64,000 bases of DNA from Gemella massiliensis (GCF_900120125.1 NZ_LT635546.1:237228-301227); one strand, 5' to 3'. Numbered from the stretch's first letter, positions 42,251 to 52,448 are shown. The notes: a model not told the origin generated them from the letters alone. Numbers and translations are program-made.

Positions 42251-43297
42251 ATGCAAAAACAACGTGTGAAAGATTTTCTTAATATTATTTTAAATGGAAC
42301 AGCACTTGGGATAGTTGTGGGTTTAATACCTAATGCGGTATTGAGTACACTGTTTAAGTATTTAGGAGCACATTTTGCACCGAATGTGTTTACAACATTA
42401 ACACAAGCAATGTATTTATTCCAATTTGGAGTTCCGGTATTGGTTGGAATGATTATCGGGCAAATGTTAAACTTTAAAGCAATAGAGTCAGCGGTATTGG
42501 GATCAACTGTTTTAGCAGCCAGCGGTTCATTAACTTTTAATGCTACGGCAAAGGCATGGACAGGTGTGCCGATGGGTGATTTATTTAATGTTATGTTAAT
42601 TGCTGCGATCGGTGCATTGATTATTAAGTTAGTAAAAGATAAATTTGGTACATTGACAATTATTTTACTACCAATAGTAGGAGGATTAGTTGCCGCTTTT
42701 GGATTAGTTACATTACCATATATGAAAAGTCTAACAAATTTTCTAGCGACTATTGTTTTTAAATTTACAACTTTGCAACCTGTATTAATGTGTATATTGA
42801 TTGCGATGGCGTTTTCATTTATGATTGTTACTCCGGTTTCAACTGTTGCTATGGGAATTATTTTATTTTCTAATGAAAACTTTATCGGTGCGGGAGCGGC
42901 GACACTTGGTGTATTATCTGCAGCAGCCGTTCTTTCAATCGGGACATTTAGAGCCAAAAATAAAGGTGTCAGTCTTGCAATTATTTTAGGAGCAATAAAA
43001 TTAATGATGCCGAACTGTGCAAGGAAGCCACAATTATTTTTAACTATATTGACTACCTCCGCTATTACCGGCTTGGCAGGATATTTACTTAATATTTTAG
43101 GAAATAAAGATAGTGCAGGATTTGGTATTATCGGGTTAATTGGACCTACAAAAGCCAGTGAATTAGGGAGTACATTATTAGGGGTTATTTTAGCGTTTTT
43201 TGTAATTCCGTTTACAGTCGCATTTATAGCAGATAGATTATATTCAGATGTACTAAAATTATATAAAACTGATGCGTATAAAACAGATAATTTATAA
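42251..43297 (+). CDS. PTS EIIC-like membrane transporter
   Basis: ATG 42251 (MQKQRVKDFLNIILNGTALG) is placed 6 bases after TAGGAGG. The in-frame ATG 42245 is too close to that site. 348 residues with about ten hydrophobic segments and Gly-rich turns (TPVSTVAMGIILFSNENFIG), as in the PfoR-related EIIC family. No EIIA or EIIB neighbours. Substrate unknown. Confidence 0.75.
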   Translation: MQKQRVKDFLNIILNGTALGIVVGLIPNAVLSTLFKYLGAHFAPNVFTTLTQAMYLFQFGVPVLVGMIIGQMLNFKAIESAVLGSTVLAASGSLTFNATAKAWTGVPMGDLFNVMLIAAIGALIIKLVKDKFGTLTIILLPIVGGLVAAFGLVTLPYMKSLTNFLATIVFKFTTLQPVLMCILIAMAFSFMIVTPVSTVAMGIILFSNENFIGAGAATLGVLSAAAVLSIGTFRAKNKGVSLAIILGAIKLMMPNCARKPQLFLTILTTSAITGLAGYLLNILGNKDSAGFGIIGLIGPTKASELGSTLLGVILAFFVIPFTVAFIADRLYSDVLKLYKTDAYKTDNL

Positions 43298-43410
43298 TGA
43301 CTTATGACCTATAAGTTAAAAATTTAATAGAATTACTTATTGATAGTTGAACACAACGGCTATTGAGTAAAAATTAGCTTTAAAGAACTTTTTCAAATTT
43401 AATGAATTAT

Positions 43411-43474
43411 GAGGGGGTGACTTAACAAAAATGATTTTTAATGAAATCATGATTTTTGAGTCGCTCCTCTTTTT
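43411..43474 (+). terminator. Long imperfect terminator hairpin
   Basis: GAGGGGGTGACT...CAAAAATGATTT pairs with AAATCATGATTTTTG...AGTCGCTCCTC, followed by TTTTTA. It ends the EIIC-like gene. Confidence 0.8.
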
Positions 43475-43509
43475 ACTAATTTTTCCACATTCTTAAACGT
43501 TTACAAAAG

Positions 43510-43538
43510 TTGACAAAACAGGAAGATAAAGTTAGAAT
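43510..43538 (+). promoter_or_regulatory. Promoter for the ketopantoate-reductase-like gene
   Basis: TTGACA (43510-43515), 17 bp, TAGAAT (43533-43538). The AAACGTTTAC sequence just upstream (near 43494-43503) resembles part of a catabolite-response site, but is too short to call. Confidence 0.6.
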
Positions 43539-43578
43539 TATAGAAAATAATAAATTATTAAGTAGAGGAGATATGGCT

Positions 43579-44511
43579 ATGAAAATTTTATTTGCGGGTG
43601 CAGGGGCACTGGGAACAAGATTTGGATATATGTTATTTAAAAATGGAGAAGATGTTACATTTATTGATTCTTGGCAAGAACATATTGATACTATTAAAAA
43701 ACATGGATTAAAAGTAATAATTGATGATAAAGAATTAGGTAACTGTGATATACCGATTTATAAACCGGAAGAAGCGAAGGGGAAATATGACGTTGTATTT
43801 GTTGCTACAAAATCTATGCAGTTGAAAAGTATGTTAAATAAGGTTAAACATTTAATACATGAAGATACAAAAATAATTTGTATATTAAATGGATTAGGGC
43901 ATGTAGATACTTTAAAAGAATTTGTAAAAGAAGAAAATATTCTTATCGGTGTTACCGTCTGGACAAGCGGGTTAGGAGGACCGGGTATATTAAAAGCGTA
44001 TGGAACCGGAAAAACAGAAATTAAGCAAGTGAAAGAAGATAATTTAGATAAGACGTTGAAACTAATTGAAAAATTAAATGAATCCGGATTGAATATGAAT
44101 TATTCAGCAGATACATATCAATCTATTTGGCATAAAGCAGGGTTGAATTGTGTTTTGAATACATATTGTACTTTAATAGATTGCAATATTAATGAATATG
44201 GAAGTTACGAAAAGCATTTAGATTTAACGAGAGCGGTATTAAATGAGGTAACTGCAGTTGGGCGTGCAGAAGGAATAAATGTAAATCAAGAAGTTATTGA
44301 GAAAAATATAGAGAATTGTTTTGATCCTCGAACAGCAGGGCTTCATTATCCATCATTATATCAAGATATGAAGAATGGGAGATTAACTGAAATTGATTAT
44401 TTAAATGGTGCAATTTCTAAACTTGGTAAAAAACATAATATTCCTACACCGGTATGTGATGTTATAACACTTATGATTCATTCAAAAGAGCATATCGGAG
44501 GAAATAAATAA
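43579..44511 (+). CDS. panE: 2-dehydropantoate 2-reductase family oxidoreductase
   Basis: This protein of about 310 residues starts at ATG 43579 (MKILFAGAGALGTRFGYML), 8 bases after GAGGAG. An upstream in-frame extension would begin inside the promoter. It has an N-terminal NAD(P)-binding GAGALG loop, the conserved VFVATKSMQL region and a C-terminal helical domain with SIWHKAGLNCVLNTYCTL. Expected reaction: NADPH-dependent reduction of 2-dehydropantoate. The neighbourhood contains no pantothenate genes, so related 2-oxoacid substrates remain possible. Confidence 0.78.
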   Translation: MKILFAGAGALGTRFGYMLFKNGEDVTFIDSWQEHIDTIKKHGLKVIIDDKELGNCDIPIYKPEEAKGKYDVVFVATKSMQLKSMLNKVKHLIHEDTKIICILNGLGHVDTLKEFVKEENILIGVTVWTSGLGGPGILKAYGTGKTEIKQVKEDNLDKTLKLIEKLNESGLNMNYSADTYQSIWHKAGLNCVLNTYCTLIDCNINEYGSYEKHLDLTRAVLNEVTAVGRAEGINVNQEVIEKNIENCFDPRTAGLHYPSLYQDMKNGRLTEIDYLNGAISKLGKKHNIPTPVCDVITLMIHSKEHIGGNK

Positions 44512-44650
44512 GATTTCTATAAATATTAGTATAAATAAGAAAATTTTATTTTATTAATCTATAAAATTTTGAATATAAAATAATTATATAAAATTGTTTT
44601 AACAAAGGGGTTAGCTAAGGTCACTGAAATAGAAATTGTCAATGTTTTAC

Positions 44651-44679
44651 TTGTATTTTTTTTACAAAAAAGGTATAAT
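44651..44679 (+). promoter_or_regulatory. Promoter of asp23
   Basis: TTGTAT (44651-44656), 17 bp, TATAAT (44674-44679), ahead of a leader with AGGAGGAAA before the start. Confidence 0.6.
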
Positions 44680-44725
44680 AACTCTTATGTTTCAATTTGT
44701 CTATTTTTGATAGGAGGAAAAGAAT

Positions 44726-45085
44726 ATGTCAATAGAAATTAATAATGAATTGGGAGCTGTATCGATTAGCGATGATGTTGTTTCATCAGTAGCAGGTGGG
44801 ACAGCTGTGAGTTGTTACGGTATTATTGGTATGGCTAGTAAAAACCAAGTAAAAGATGGAATTATTGAAATTTTAGGAAAAGAAAACTATTCAAAAGGAA
44901 TAGTGGTAAAAAGAGAAGATGAAAAATTAGTAATCGACTTATATATTATTGTAATGTATGGAACAAAAATTTCAGAAATAGCAAGTAATGTTCAATCATC
45001 AGTAAAATACCAAATAGAAAAAACACTAGGTGTCAAAGTAGATTCAGTAAATATCTATATTCAAGGCATTAAGGTTAATAAATAG
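44726..45085 (+). CDS. Asp23/Gls24 (YloU-like) envelope stress protein
   Basis: This 119-residue protein of the Asp23/Gls24 family has SISDDVVSSVAGGTAVSCYG near residue 15 and KYQIEKTLGVKVDSVNIYIQ near the end. The pairing with a DhaL-domain protein directly downstream is the widely conserved yloU-yloV arrangement of Bacillota. Confidence 0.9.
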   Translation: MSIEINNELGAVSISDDVVSSVAGGTAVSCYGIIGMASKNQVKDGIIEILGKENYSKGIVVKREDEKLVIDLYIIVMYGTKISEIASNVQSSVKYQIEKTLGVKVDSVNIYIQGIKVNK

Positions 45086-45096
45086 GAGGATTAACA

Positions 45097-46743
45097 GTGG
45101 AAAAAATCAATGGTCTTATTTTTGCTAAAATGATTGATTTGGGTTCAAGAAATTTGGCAAAAAATGCGGAAAGAATTAATTCATTAAATGTATTTCCGGT
45201 ACCGGATGGAGATACAGGAACCAATATGAATCTTTCTATGTCATCGGGAGCAAAAGAAACGGCTTCTAATGTTGTGGAAAATATTGGAGAACTTGGAAAA
45301 TCTTTTTCAAAGGGCTTACTAATGGGGGCTCGTGGTAATTCCGGTGTTATTCTTTCTCAATTATTTAGAGGTATGTCACAATATATTGCAGATAAGGCTG
45401 AGATTGATGCTAAAGAATTTGCTAATGCCATTCAAAATGGAGTAAGTATTGCATATAAAGCAATTATTAAACCGGTGGAAGGTACTATTTTAACAGTTGC
45501 ACGTGAGGCGGCTGCGGTAGGAATGAAGACTGCAGAATCAACAGATTCAGTAATAGAAGTAATGGAAGCAATTTATAAAGAGGCTCAAGAATCATTAAAA
45601 AGAACACCGGAGTTATTACCGATATTAAAAGAAGTTGGTGTTGTAGACTCAGGCGGACAAGGTCTTGTTTGTGTATATCAAGGCTTTGTTGCAGCCTTAA
45701 AGAACGAAGAAATTGACGGACTTGATGAAGTTGAAATAAATATTGTTGATATGCAATTTGAAGATAATCATGATATGGACTTTATGAGTCCTGAAGATAT
45801 TGTATATGGTTTTTGCACAGAATTTACAGTGCGTCTTGATAAGAACAAAAAAGAATTTAATGAAGAAAAATTTAGAGAAGATATGAGCAAGTTTGGTGAT
45901 TCATTACTTGTAATTTCGGACAATGAATATGTTAAAATTCATGTTCATACAGAAACTCCCGGTGATGTGTTTAATTATGGTCAACAGTATGGTGAATTAA
46001 TCAAAATTAAATCAGATAATATGCGTGAACAACACAGAGAGGTGTTAAGAAAACAAGAAGAGAAACAAGAAACACCTAAGGAAAGAAAAAATCAAGCGAT
46101 GATTTCTGTTTCCATGGGAGCGGGATTAAGTAAAGTGTTATCTTCTATGGGCGTTGATTATATTGTAGAAGGTGGGCAAACAATGAACCCGTCTACTGAG
46201 GATATTATGAAAGCCATAAGAGAAGTAAATGCGGATAATATTTATATCTTCCCTAATAATAAGAATATTCAGTTAGCTGCTAAACAAGCGGCTGAATTGG
46301 CGGAAGAAAATGTCTTTGTAATTGAAAGTAAAACCGCCCCACAAGGTGTAGCTGCTGTAATGGCATTTAATTCGGTATTATCACCGGAGGAAAATTATGC
46401 AAATATGCAAAATGTTTTAACAACTGTAAAAACTTTAGAAGTAACTTATGCTGTTAGAGATACAAATATAGAAGGTATAGAAATTAAAAAAGGCGAATAT
46501 ATGGGTATTAAAAATGGTAAAATTGTTGTTTCAGATTTGTCATTAAATGCAGCATTAGCAAAACTATTGGAGATGTCAATTGATGAAGATAGCGAGATAG
46601 TAACACTATACTTAGGAGAAGAAAGTACGGAAGAATGTACGGATTTCTTAGAACAACTTCTCGAAGAAAAATATCCTGATGTTGAGATAGAATTAGTTGA
46701 ATCCGGTCAACCGGTATATCCATATATTATCGGTGTTGAATAG
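45097..46743 (+). CDS. fakA: DhaL-domain fatty acid kinase (FakA/YloV)
   Basis: This 548-residue protein starts with GTG 45097 behind AGGAGG. The N-terminal DhaL kinase domain has the Mg-ATP motif NVFPVPDGDTGTNMN (residues about 30-44) and GARGNSGVILSQL. The C-terminal DegV-binding type domain includes PNNKNIQLAAKQAAELAEE. With a FakB partner, encoded elsewhere, it phosphorylates fatty acids in the membrane pathway. Twelve bases after asp23, one operon. Confidence 0.9.
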   Translation: MEKINGLIFAKMIDLGSRNLAKNAERINSLNVFPVPDGDTGTNMNLSMSSGAKETASNVVENIGELGKSFSKGLLMGARGNSGVILSQLFRGMSQYIADKAEIDAKEFANAIQNGVSIAYKAIIKPVEGTILTVAREAAAVGMKTAESTDSVIEVMEAIYKEAQESLKRTPELLPILKEVGVVDSGGQGLVCVYQGFVAALKNEEIDGLDEVEINIVDMQFEDNHDMDFMSPEDIVYGFCTEFTVRLDKNKKEFNEEKFREDMSKFGDSLLVISDNEYVKIHVHTETPGDVFNYGQQYGELIKIKSDNMREQHREVLRKQEEKQETPKERKNQAMISVSMGAGLSKVLSSMGVDYIVEGGQTMNPSTEDIMKAIREVNADNIYIFPNNKNIQLAAKQAAELAEENVFVIESKTAPQGVAAVMAFNSVLSPEENYANMQNVLTTVKTLEVTYAVRDTNIEGIEIKKGEYMGIKNGKIVVSDLSLNAALAKLLEMSIDEDSEIVTLYLGEESTEECTDFLEQLLEEKYPDVEIELVESGQPVYPYIIGVE

Positions 46744-46748
46744 AAATA

Positions 46749-46786
46749 AAAAGTAGCATATATCTAAATCAGGTTATGCTACTTTT
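46749..46786 (+). terminator. Terminator of asp23-fakA
   Basis: AAAAGTAGCATA (46749-46760) and TATGCTACTTTT (46775-46786) form a perfect 12-bp stem. Confidence 0.85.
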
Positions 46787-46835
46787 AAAGTTAGTCGTAT
46801 ATAATAAAACAAAAATAGTATGAAAGGATGTTTTT

Positions 46836-47369
46836 ATGGTTGATATAATAGTAGGGTTATTATTAGTAGCTGGACTTTATATGGGATATAAGCGTGGTCT
46901 TATTGTTCAACTATTTTATTTAGGGACTATAGTAATAGGGTATATTGTTTCAATGTTTTTTAGCCCCCGTTTAGCATTTTTATTTACAGATCTAATTCCT
47001 ATACCAACAGATGTTACTCAAGGGCTGGAAGGTGTATATAAAGGATTAAATATACCGTCAGCATACTACAGAATAGTTTCATTTATTGTGATATTTATAT
47101 TAATTAAAATAATTATACAAATATTGGCTTCGATTTTAGGGGTAATAAGAAAATTACCTTTAATCAAAACAACAGATAGATTATTAGGAGCAATATTGGG
47201 ATTTTTAGAAATTTATTTGGTAGTTTTCTTAATATTATATCTTGTAACTGTTTTACCGACACCGGAATGGAAAACAGCAATATTTACAAATTCAACATTA
47301 CCTGAATATATATTAGAAAATACACCAATATTATCAAAAAGTTTAATTAGTTTATTCTTTAACAAATAA
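46836..47369 (+). CDS. CvpA-family membrane protein
   Basis: This 177-residue protein has four hydrophobic helices and the CvpA pattern (GLLLVAGLYMGYKRGLIVQL at residue about 7). Precedes mutS2, as often in Bacillota, although here 500 bases separate them. Family function is poorly defined. Confidence 0.85.
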   Translation: MVDIIVGLLLVAGLYMGYKRGLIVQLFYLGTIVIGYIVSMFFSPRLAFLFTDLIPIPTDVTQGLEGVYKGLNIPSAYYRIVSFIVIFILIKIIIQILASILGVIRKLPLIKTTDRLLGAILGFLEIYLVVFLILYLVTVLPTPEWKTAIFTNSTLPEYILENTPILSKSLISLFFNK

Positions 47370-47379
47370 TATTAAAACG

Positions 47380-47409
47380 GCAATAATCATAAATGGTTAT
47401 TGCTTTTTT
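47380..47409 (+). terminator. Terminator after cvpA
   Basis: GCAATAATCAT (47380-47390) and ATGGTTATTGC (47393-47403) pair, followed by six T. Confidence 0.85.
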
Positions 47410-47728
47410 AATATAAAATATATAAAACAGTAAAAAGTATGATATAATATTTTTATTGAATTATTGGGGAAAATGTGATGATGGAACTTTCTAAAACATT
47501 ACTTCAAGATAAAGTATAGGGATAGTTGAAAATAGTTACTTGTTGGTTTAAAGTGTTTAGAAAGAATTTATACTAAATATTTTTAATGAAATACATTATT
47601 TCAAAAATATTTACAGAAACTACATCTTAAAATAATAATATTTAAGTGAAAAGGTAACAACTTTAAATTTTATGGAATAGAAATATTATAGATTTTTTTA
47701 AAAAAAGGGAGGTATATAAAAATTTCAG

Positions 47729-47803
47729 ATGGAAAGATTCAAAATAGAAATAAAAGAAGTAAGTGTTAGAGAAATTGATGTGATTGCGGATAATACAGTA
47801 TAA
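47729..47803 (+). pseudogene. Short remnant resembling a DpnD/PcfM-type protein start
   Basis: A 24-residue ORF (FKIEIKEVSVREIDVIADN after Met-Glu-Arg) ends at TAA 47801-47803. The KIEIKEV pattern is like the start of DpnD/PcfM proteins. A GGGAGG site is 14 bases upstream. The remaining gap 47410-47875 shows only short AT-rich ORFs, so this is probably decayed mobile DNA. Confidence 0.35.
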
Positions 47804-47891
47804 AAATGAAAATATAGTGTTAGAGAGTTAAGATTATATCTATACAGAATTTATTGTTAATAGTACGAAATGTTAAGGAGTGTGTAGTAAT

Positions 47892-50231
47892 TTGAATAAG
47901 AACACAAAACGCAAACTAAACTTGGATTTAGTATTGCAAGATATTGATAAATACTGTTATTCAGAAATGTCATTAGAAAAAATACAGCAATTAGAATATA
48001 TATCAGATTATAACAAGTTAGTAGAAGTTCATAAAGAGAACGAAGAGGCTTATGATTTGTTACGTAAGTATCCTAACGAATTCAGATTGAAAATTTATAA
48101 TTATACGAACAGTATAAAAAAAGCAAAGATTGACAGTATTTTATCGGAAAAAGAATTATTTTATATATTAAGAAATATAATAGTGTATGATAGATTTACT
48201 AAACGTTTTCTATTTATCAAAGAACAAGAACGTAAACAATATGGTAGTTTAATGAAATACATAGAAAAAATGGATAATTTTGAAGATACTGAACGTTATT
48301 TAGATCGAATAATTGATGAAGACGGTTATATAAAACCTGACGCCTCATTGGAGTTGAAAAATATTAAAGTTAACATAATGCGCTTAAAAAATAAAAGTGA
48401 TCAAGTGTTGAAAAATATTATTCGTTCTAATGGAAAAAAACTTACAGAAGCTATTGTAACAAAACGTAATGATAGGGATGTTATTTTAGTAAAACCGGAG
48501 CATAAAAACGACTTTGGCGGTATTATTCACGATGAATCTGCATCGGGAAATACTTTTTACGTAGAACCTCGTGAAAATGTAGAAATTAATAATGAAATAG
48601 GAATTTTGCATCGAAAGGAAAAAGAAGAGATACTACGTATTTTAAAAGAAGCGACTGAAATAATTAAATCAAGAGCAAATGAATTAACTAATTCATTATG
48701 GAATTTTTCACAAGTTGAATTTATTTTTTCAAAAATGAATTTTTGTGTTAAAAAAGGATTTAACAAACAAAATATTGTAAAGAATCAAGAAATAATTTTA
48801 AAAAAAGCGTATAACCCATTAATAGACGCTAATAATGTGGTGAAAAATGATGTAATAATGGATAATAGCGGGAACTCACTAATAATTACCGGACCAAATA
48901 CCGGAGGGAAAACGGTAATCTTAAAAACGGTAGGTTTATGTATTTACTTATCACATTTAGGTTTTTATATTCCGGCTTTAGAAGAATCAACTGTTGGTTT
49001 TTTTGAACATTTATTTGTTGATATTGGAGATGAGCAATCTATAGAAAATAATTTATCAACATTTTCTTCGCATATGACTAATATTATTAGCATACTGGAA
49101 AACACAAACAGTAAAACAGTGGTGCTTCTTGATGAATTATGTTCAGGAACAGATCCCAGTGAGGGTGCCGTTTTATCCATTGCATTACTAGATAAATTTA
49201 AAACATTAAGAGCAACCTTGTTATGTACGACACACTATCCGGAAATAAAAAATTATTGTTTTGAGTCAGAATATTATAAAAATTCATCTATGGAATTTGA
49301 TTTTGAAAAACTAAAACCGACATATAGATTTATTATCGGATTACCGGGGAAATCAAACGCTATTAATATTTCTGCTAAGCTGGGTTTAGATACGAAAGTG
49401 ATAGAGAAAGCGACAACTTTATTGGAAGAAAATACAAAAGAAAATAATTTATTTATTGATAAACTTTCAGAAAGCATAAGAGAATATGATTATAAGTTAG
49501 AATATATTAATAAAACTGTCAAAGAAATAGATGAAATAAAGAATATACTTAGTGAAAATTTAGAGAAATATAATGAATATAAGGAAAGTTTATATAATGA
49601 ATTAAGTATTGAATTAAACAAAGAAATTGATAAGAAAAAAGAAAAGATTCTTGAAATTTATAAACAGTTTAAAGATAATACTGATATAAGGCAACATGAA
49701 GTAAATGATGTATTGCATAATATGGACGATTCTAAAAACAATATTAAACTTCAAAAACAATTGGTAGATAAACCGCAGTTTAATAATAGTGAAATTCAGG
49801 TAGGAGATGACGTGCTTGTTCTTGGTTATAATCAACGTGCCACTGTTCTTGGAATAAATGGTAATATTTTACAAATTAAAATGGGATCAATGAAACTTAA
49901 TATTAAGAGAAAAGAAGTCAGAAAAATTGATAGTGAACCGGAGGAAGTAAGACGATATGTCAGTACAAGTAATGTTAGTTCGAAAAAAGTCGGTATAGAG
50001 ATTAATGTTATTGGGAAAAATACCGAAGAGGCTATACGTGAAATTGAAGATTATATGGATAAAGTTATACTTCAAGGATATGATACTTTTACGATTATCC
50101 ATGGATTAGGTTCCGGTATTCTTAGAAAAAATATAGCAGAATATTTAAAAAATAATCGATATGTAGAAAGTTTTAGAAGCGGCGGACAAAACGAGGGCGG
50201 TTTGGGTGCAACTATCGTAGACATGAAATAA
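47892..50231 (+). CDS. mutS2: Endonuclease MutS2
   Basis: Start TTG 47892 (MNKNTKRKLNLDLVLQDID), 11 bases after AAGGAG; an in-frame GTG at 47880 overlaps that site. About 779 residues. ATPase with Walker A ITGPNTGGKTVILK near 330 and DELCSGTDPSEGA near 410, coiled coil, KOW-like VGDDVLVLGYNQRATVLG near 640 and a C-terminal Smr domain with IIHGLGSGILRKNI. It acts on recombination intermediates and collided ribosomes. Confidence 0.95.
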   Translation: MNKNTKRKLNLDLVLQDIDKYCYSEMSLEKIQQLEYISDYNKLVEVHKENEEAYDLLRKYPNEFRLKIYNYTNSIKKAKIDSILSEKELFYILRNIIVYDRFTKRFLFIKEQERKQYGSLMKYIEKMDNFEDTERYLDRIIDEDGYIKPDASLELKNIKVNIMRLKNKSDQVLKNIIRSNGKKLTEAIVTKRNDRDVILVKPEHKNDFGGIIHDESASGNTFYVEPRENVEINNEIGILHRKEKEEILRILKEATEIIKSRANELTNSLWNFSQVEFIFSKMNFCVKKGFNKQNIVKNQEIILKKAYNPLIDANNVVKNDVIMDNSGNSLIITGPNTGGKTVILKTVGLCIYLSHLGFYIPALEESTVGFFEHLFVDIGDEQSIENNLSTFSSHMTNIISILENTNSKTVVLLDELCSGTDPSEGAVLSIALLDKFKTLRATLLCTTHYPEIKNYCFESEYYKNSSMEFDFEKLKPTYRFIIGLPGKSNAINISAKLGLDTKVIEKATTLLEENTKENNLFIDKLSESIREYDYKLEYINKTVKEIDEIKNILSENLEKYNEYKESLYNELSIELNKEIDKKKEKILEIYKQFKDNTDIRQHEVNDVLHNMDDSKNNIKLQKQLVDKPQFNNSEIQVGDDVLVLGYNQRATVLGINGNILQIKMGSMKLNIKRKEVRKIDSEPEEVRRYVSTSNVSSKKVGIEINVIGKNTEEAIREIEDYMDKVILQGYDTFTIIHGLGSGILRKNIAEYLKNNRYVESFRSGGQNEGGLGATIVDMK

Positions 50232-50241
50232 ATACAATATT

Positions 50242-50291
50242 GAAGAAAATAGTGAGATATACAGTAAATCGTATATTTTACTATTTTCTTT
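50242..50291 (+). terminator. Terminator after mutS2
   Basis: GAAGAAAATAGTGAGATATAC (50242-50262, with mismatches) pairs with GTATATTTTACTATTTTCTT (50271-50290). Confidence 0.75.
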
Positions 50292-50300
50292 AATAAACCA

Positions 50301-50329
50301 TTGACATTGATAATGATTATTGATATTAT
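50301..50329 (+). promoter_or_regulatory. Promoter with Fur-box-like operator for the ECF operon
   Basis: TTGACA (50301-50306), 17 bp, TATTAT (50324-50329). The spacer contains TGATAATGATTATTG (50308-50322), matching the 7-1-7 Fur box (TGATAAT-N-ATTATCA) at 13 of 15 positions. A repressor bound here would block the promoter in iron-replete cells. Confidence 0.7.
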
Positions 50330-50368
50330 ATATTTAATTAGATTGCAGTATTAGGAAAGGAGGATGTT

Positions 50369-51058
50369 ATGACAAAATTAAATCCATTAACGCTTGTTAT
50401 TTTAAATTTAATATTTCCGGTTATTATATTTCTAGGAAAGGGTTTACTTTACGAAGGAATCTGTTTAGGACTTGCAGTATTTGTTTTACTTATTTATCGC
50501 CGCTATAAACAAGCTTTAAAATTTTTAATTGCTTATATTATATTTTCTGTGTTAGCATATCTTATTGCTATTAGTAATATGGCATTACTTGCTAATTTGT
50601 TCGGAACGCTGGTTTATATTTTCCTGCGAATGATTCCGGTAGCAATGATTTCTTATATTTTAGTTAGTGCCGTTAAAAGTAATGAATTATTATCATCGTT
50701 TGAACAAATTCGTCTTCCTAAAAAATTAATGTTGAGTGTTACCGTTACGCTTAGATTTTTTCCAACATATAAAACAGAAATAAAGATGATAAGGGAGTCA
50801 TTGAAAATGAGAAATATTATTCTTACACCTAAAGAACCTCTCAAATATTTAGAATATTGGATAGTTCCGGTTCTCATGAGAATGAATTTAATTGCAGAGG
50901 AAATGACGGCAACGGCGATGACTAAAGGGGTCGAGTCACCGTATAAAAGAACATCATTTTATAATGTTAAAATGAGGACATTTGACTATATATTTTTAGT
51001 TATTATTCTTTTAATATTTATATTTTTATTAGGAGGAGCGAACAGTGTTAGAATTTAA
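50369..51058 (+). CDS. ECF transporter T component (EcfT/CbiQ-like)
   Basis: This 229-residue protein starts behind AAAGGAGG. Five to six hydrophobic helices and coupling helix sequences (LRFFPTYKTEIKMIRESLKM, then EEMTATAMTKGVESP) fit CbiQ-type transmembrane couplers. It links the ATPase subunit to the substrate-binding S component encoded third in the operon. Its end overlaps the ATPase start. Confidence 0.85.
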   Translation: MTKLNPLTLVILNLIFPVIIFLGKGLLYEGICLGLAVFVLLIYRRYKQALKFLIAYIIFSVLAYLIAISNMALLANLFGTLVYIFLRMIPVAMISYILVSAVKSNELLSSFEQIRLPKKLMLSVTVTLRFFPTYKTEIKMIRESLKMRNIILTPKEPLKYLEYWIVPVLMRMNLIAEEMTATAMTKGVESPYKRTSFYNVKMRTFDYIFLVIILLIFIFLLGGANSVRI

Positions 51059-52448
51059 TGATGTTTCATTCACTTATAAGAACTCTAAGGAAAAAGTATT
51101 GAAGAATGTAAGTTTTTTTGTAGAACAGGGTGAATGTGTTTTATTAACCGGAGTATCCGGAAGTGGGAAATCGACTGTGGTTCATCTAATAAATGGGCTT
51201 ATTCCAACTTTATATGAAGGCGAAGTAACCGGTGAAATATTATTTAATAAAGAAAATATAAGTGAAAAAAAATCTTTTGATATAGCAAAAGAAATTGGTT
51301 ATGTCAGCCAAGATCCTAGAGGACATTTTTTTACAACAAATACAACAAGTGAGTTGGTGTTTGCTATGGAAAATTATGGGATGACTTTGGAAAAAATGCA
51401 CGAAAGATACGAAGAAATAAAAGAATTATTAGAATTGGATAGTATACTTGATAAAAATATTTTTTATATTTCAAGTGGAGAACGCCAAAAAATTGCGATA
51501 GGTTGTAGCCTGTGTTTAGAACCTAAAATGATAATTTTGGACGAACCGTCTTCTAATCTGGATTTCTATACAACTAAGAAACTGACATCTTTAATACAAA
51601 AGTTAAAGATAGCAGGATATACGATAATTATAGCTGAACATAGAGTTCATTACTTAAAAGATTTAGTAGATAAAGTTTTACTGGTGAATGAAGGAAAAGT
51701 ATCTGAAAAAAAAATTTACGATTTAGTAAACAATAAGGAGATACCACTCCGAAGCCTTGATGTGTTTAATTTAGGAATTTATAATAAAAAAGAAGTTACT
51801 TCATCTGAGTTGATAGCTAAGATGAAAGATATAAATTATAAAAATATTTTAAATAATATAAACTTGGAAATATTTAAAGGAGATATTATAGGTTTAATCG
51901 GAAAAAACGGGGTAGGAAAAACAACATTGCTAAGATTGTTCACGAAGATAATAACTTCAGACAGTGGAGAAATAATAAAAGATTCTAATCCGTTTCTAGT
52001 TATGCAGGATATGGATTATCAGTTTTTTACAGAATCTGTTGAAAGTGAGATAAAGTTTGGTAATGACGGAGCTGAAATACAAAGAATTGATACATTATTA
52101 AATAGTTTATCTCTTGATAAATTAAAAGAAAAAATTCCATTTGAACTTTCAGGAGGGCAAAAACAAAGATTACTTATTGCAATAGCTGCGTTGTCTAATG
52201 TTGATCTTTTAATGTTTGATGAGCCGACTAGCGGTTTGGATTTTGTAAATATGAATAAGGTAAGCGAAATATTAAAAGGAATATCTAAGAACAGTTCTTT
52301 AATAATTGCCACTCACGATGTCGAATTCTTGTATAGAACTTGTAATAGAGTAGTATATATTGAAGAGGGGAAAATAAATAAAGATTTTTATTTAACGGAA
52401 GAAAATAAAGAAATTGTAAAAGATATATTTTTAAATATGAAAGGATAG
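51045..52448 (+). CDS. ECF transporter duplicated ATPase (two ABC domains)
   Basis: This 467-residue GTG-start protein (VLEFNDVSFTYKNSKEKVL) has two nucleotide-binding domains in one chain. Domain 1: Walker A LTGVSGSGKSTVV, signature ISSGERQ, Walker B MIILDEPSS. Domain 2: Walker A LIGKNGVGKTTLL, signature [19 protein letters not shown]. It powers substrate import with the adjacent T and S components. The first signature deviates from LSGGE. Confidence 0.92.
   Translation: MLEFNDVSFTYKNSKEKVLKNVSFFVEQGECVLLTGVSGSGKSTVVHLINGLIPTLYEGEVTGEILFNKENISEKKSFDIAKEIGYVSQDPRGHFFTTNTTSELVFAMENYGMTLEKMHERYEEIKELLELDSILDKNIFYISSGERQKIAIGCSLCLEPKMIILDEPSSNLDFYTTKKLTSLIQKLKIAGYTIIIAEHRVHYLKDLVDKVLLVNEGKVSEKKIYDLVNNKEIPLRSLDVFNLGIYNKKEVTSSELIAKMKDINYKNILNNINLEIFKGDIIGLIGKNGVGKTTLLRLFTKIITSDSGEIIKDSNPFLVMQDMDYQFFTESVESEIKFGNDGAEIQRIDTLLNSLSLDKLKEKIPFELSGGQKQRLLIAIAALSNVDLLMFDEPTSGLDFVNMNKVSEILKGISKNSSLIIATHDVEFLYRTCNRVVYIEEGKINKDFYLTEENKEIVKDIFLNMKG

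Noticed and set aside
42205-42957. 250-codon open frame on the minus strand
   Set aside because: It is antisense to the EIIC-like gene. Its alanine, isoleucine, threonine and asparagine-rich product is a typical shadow of a hydrophobic gene, with no ribosome binding site.
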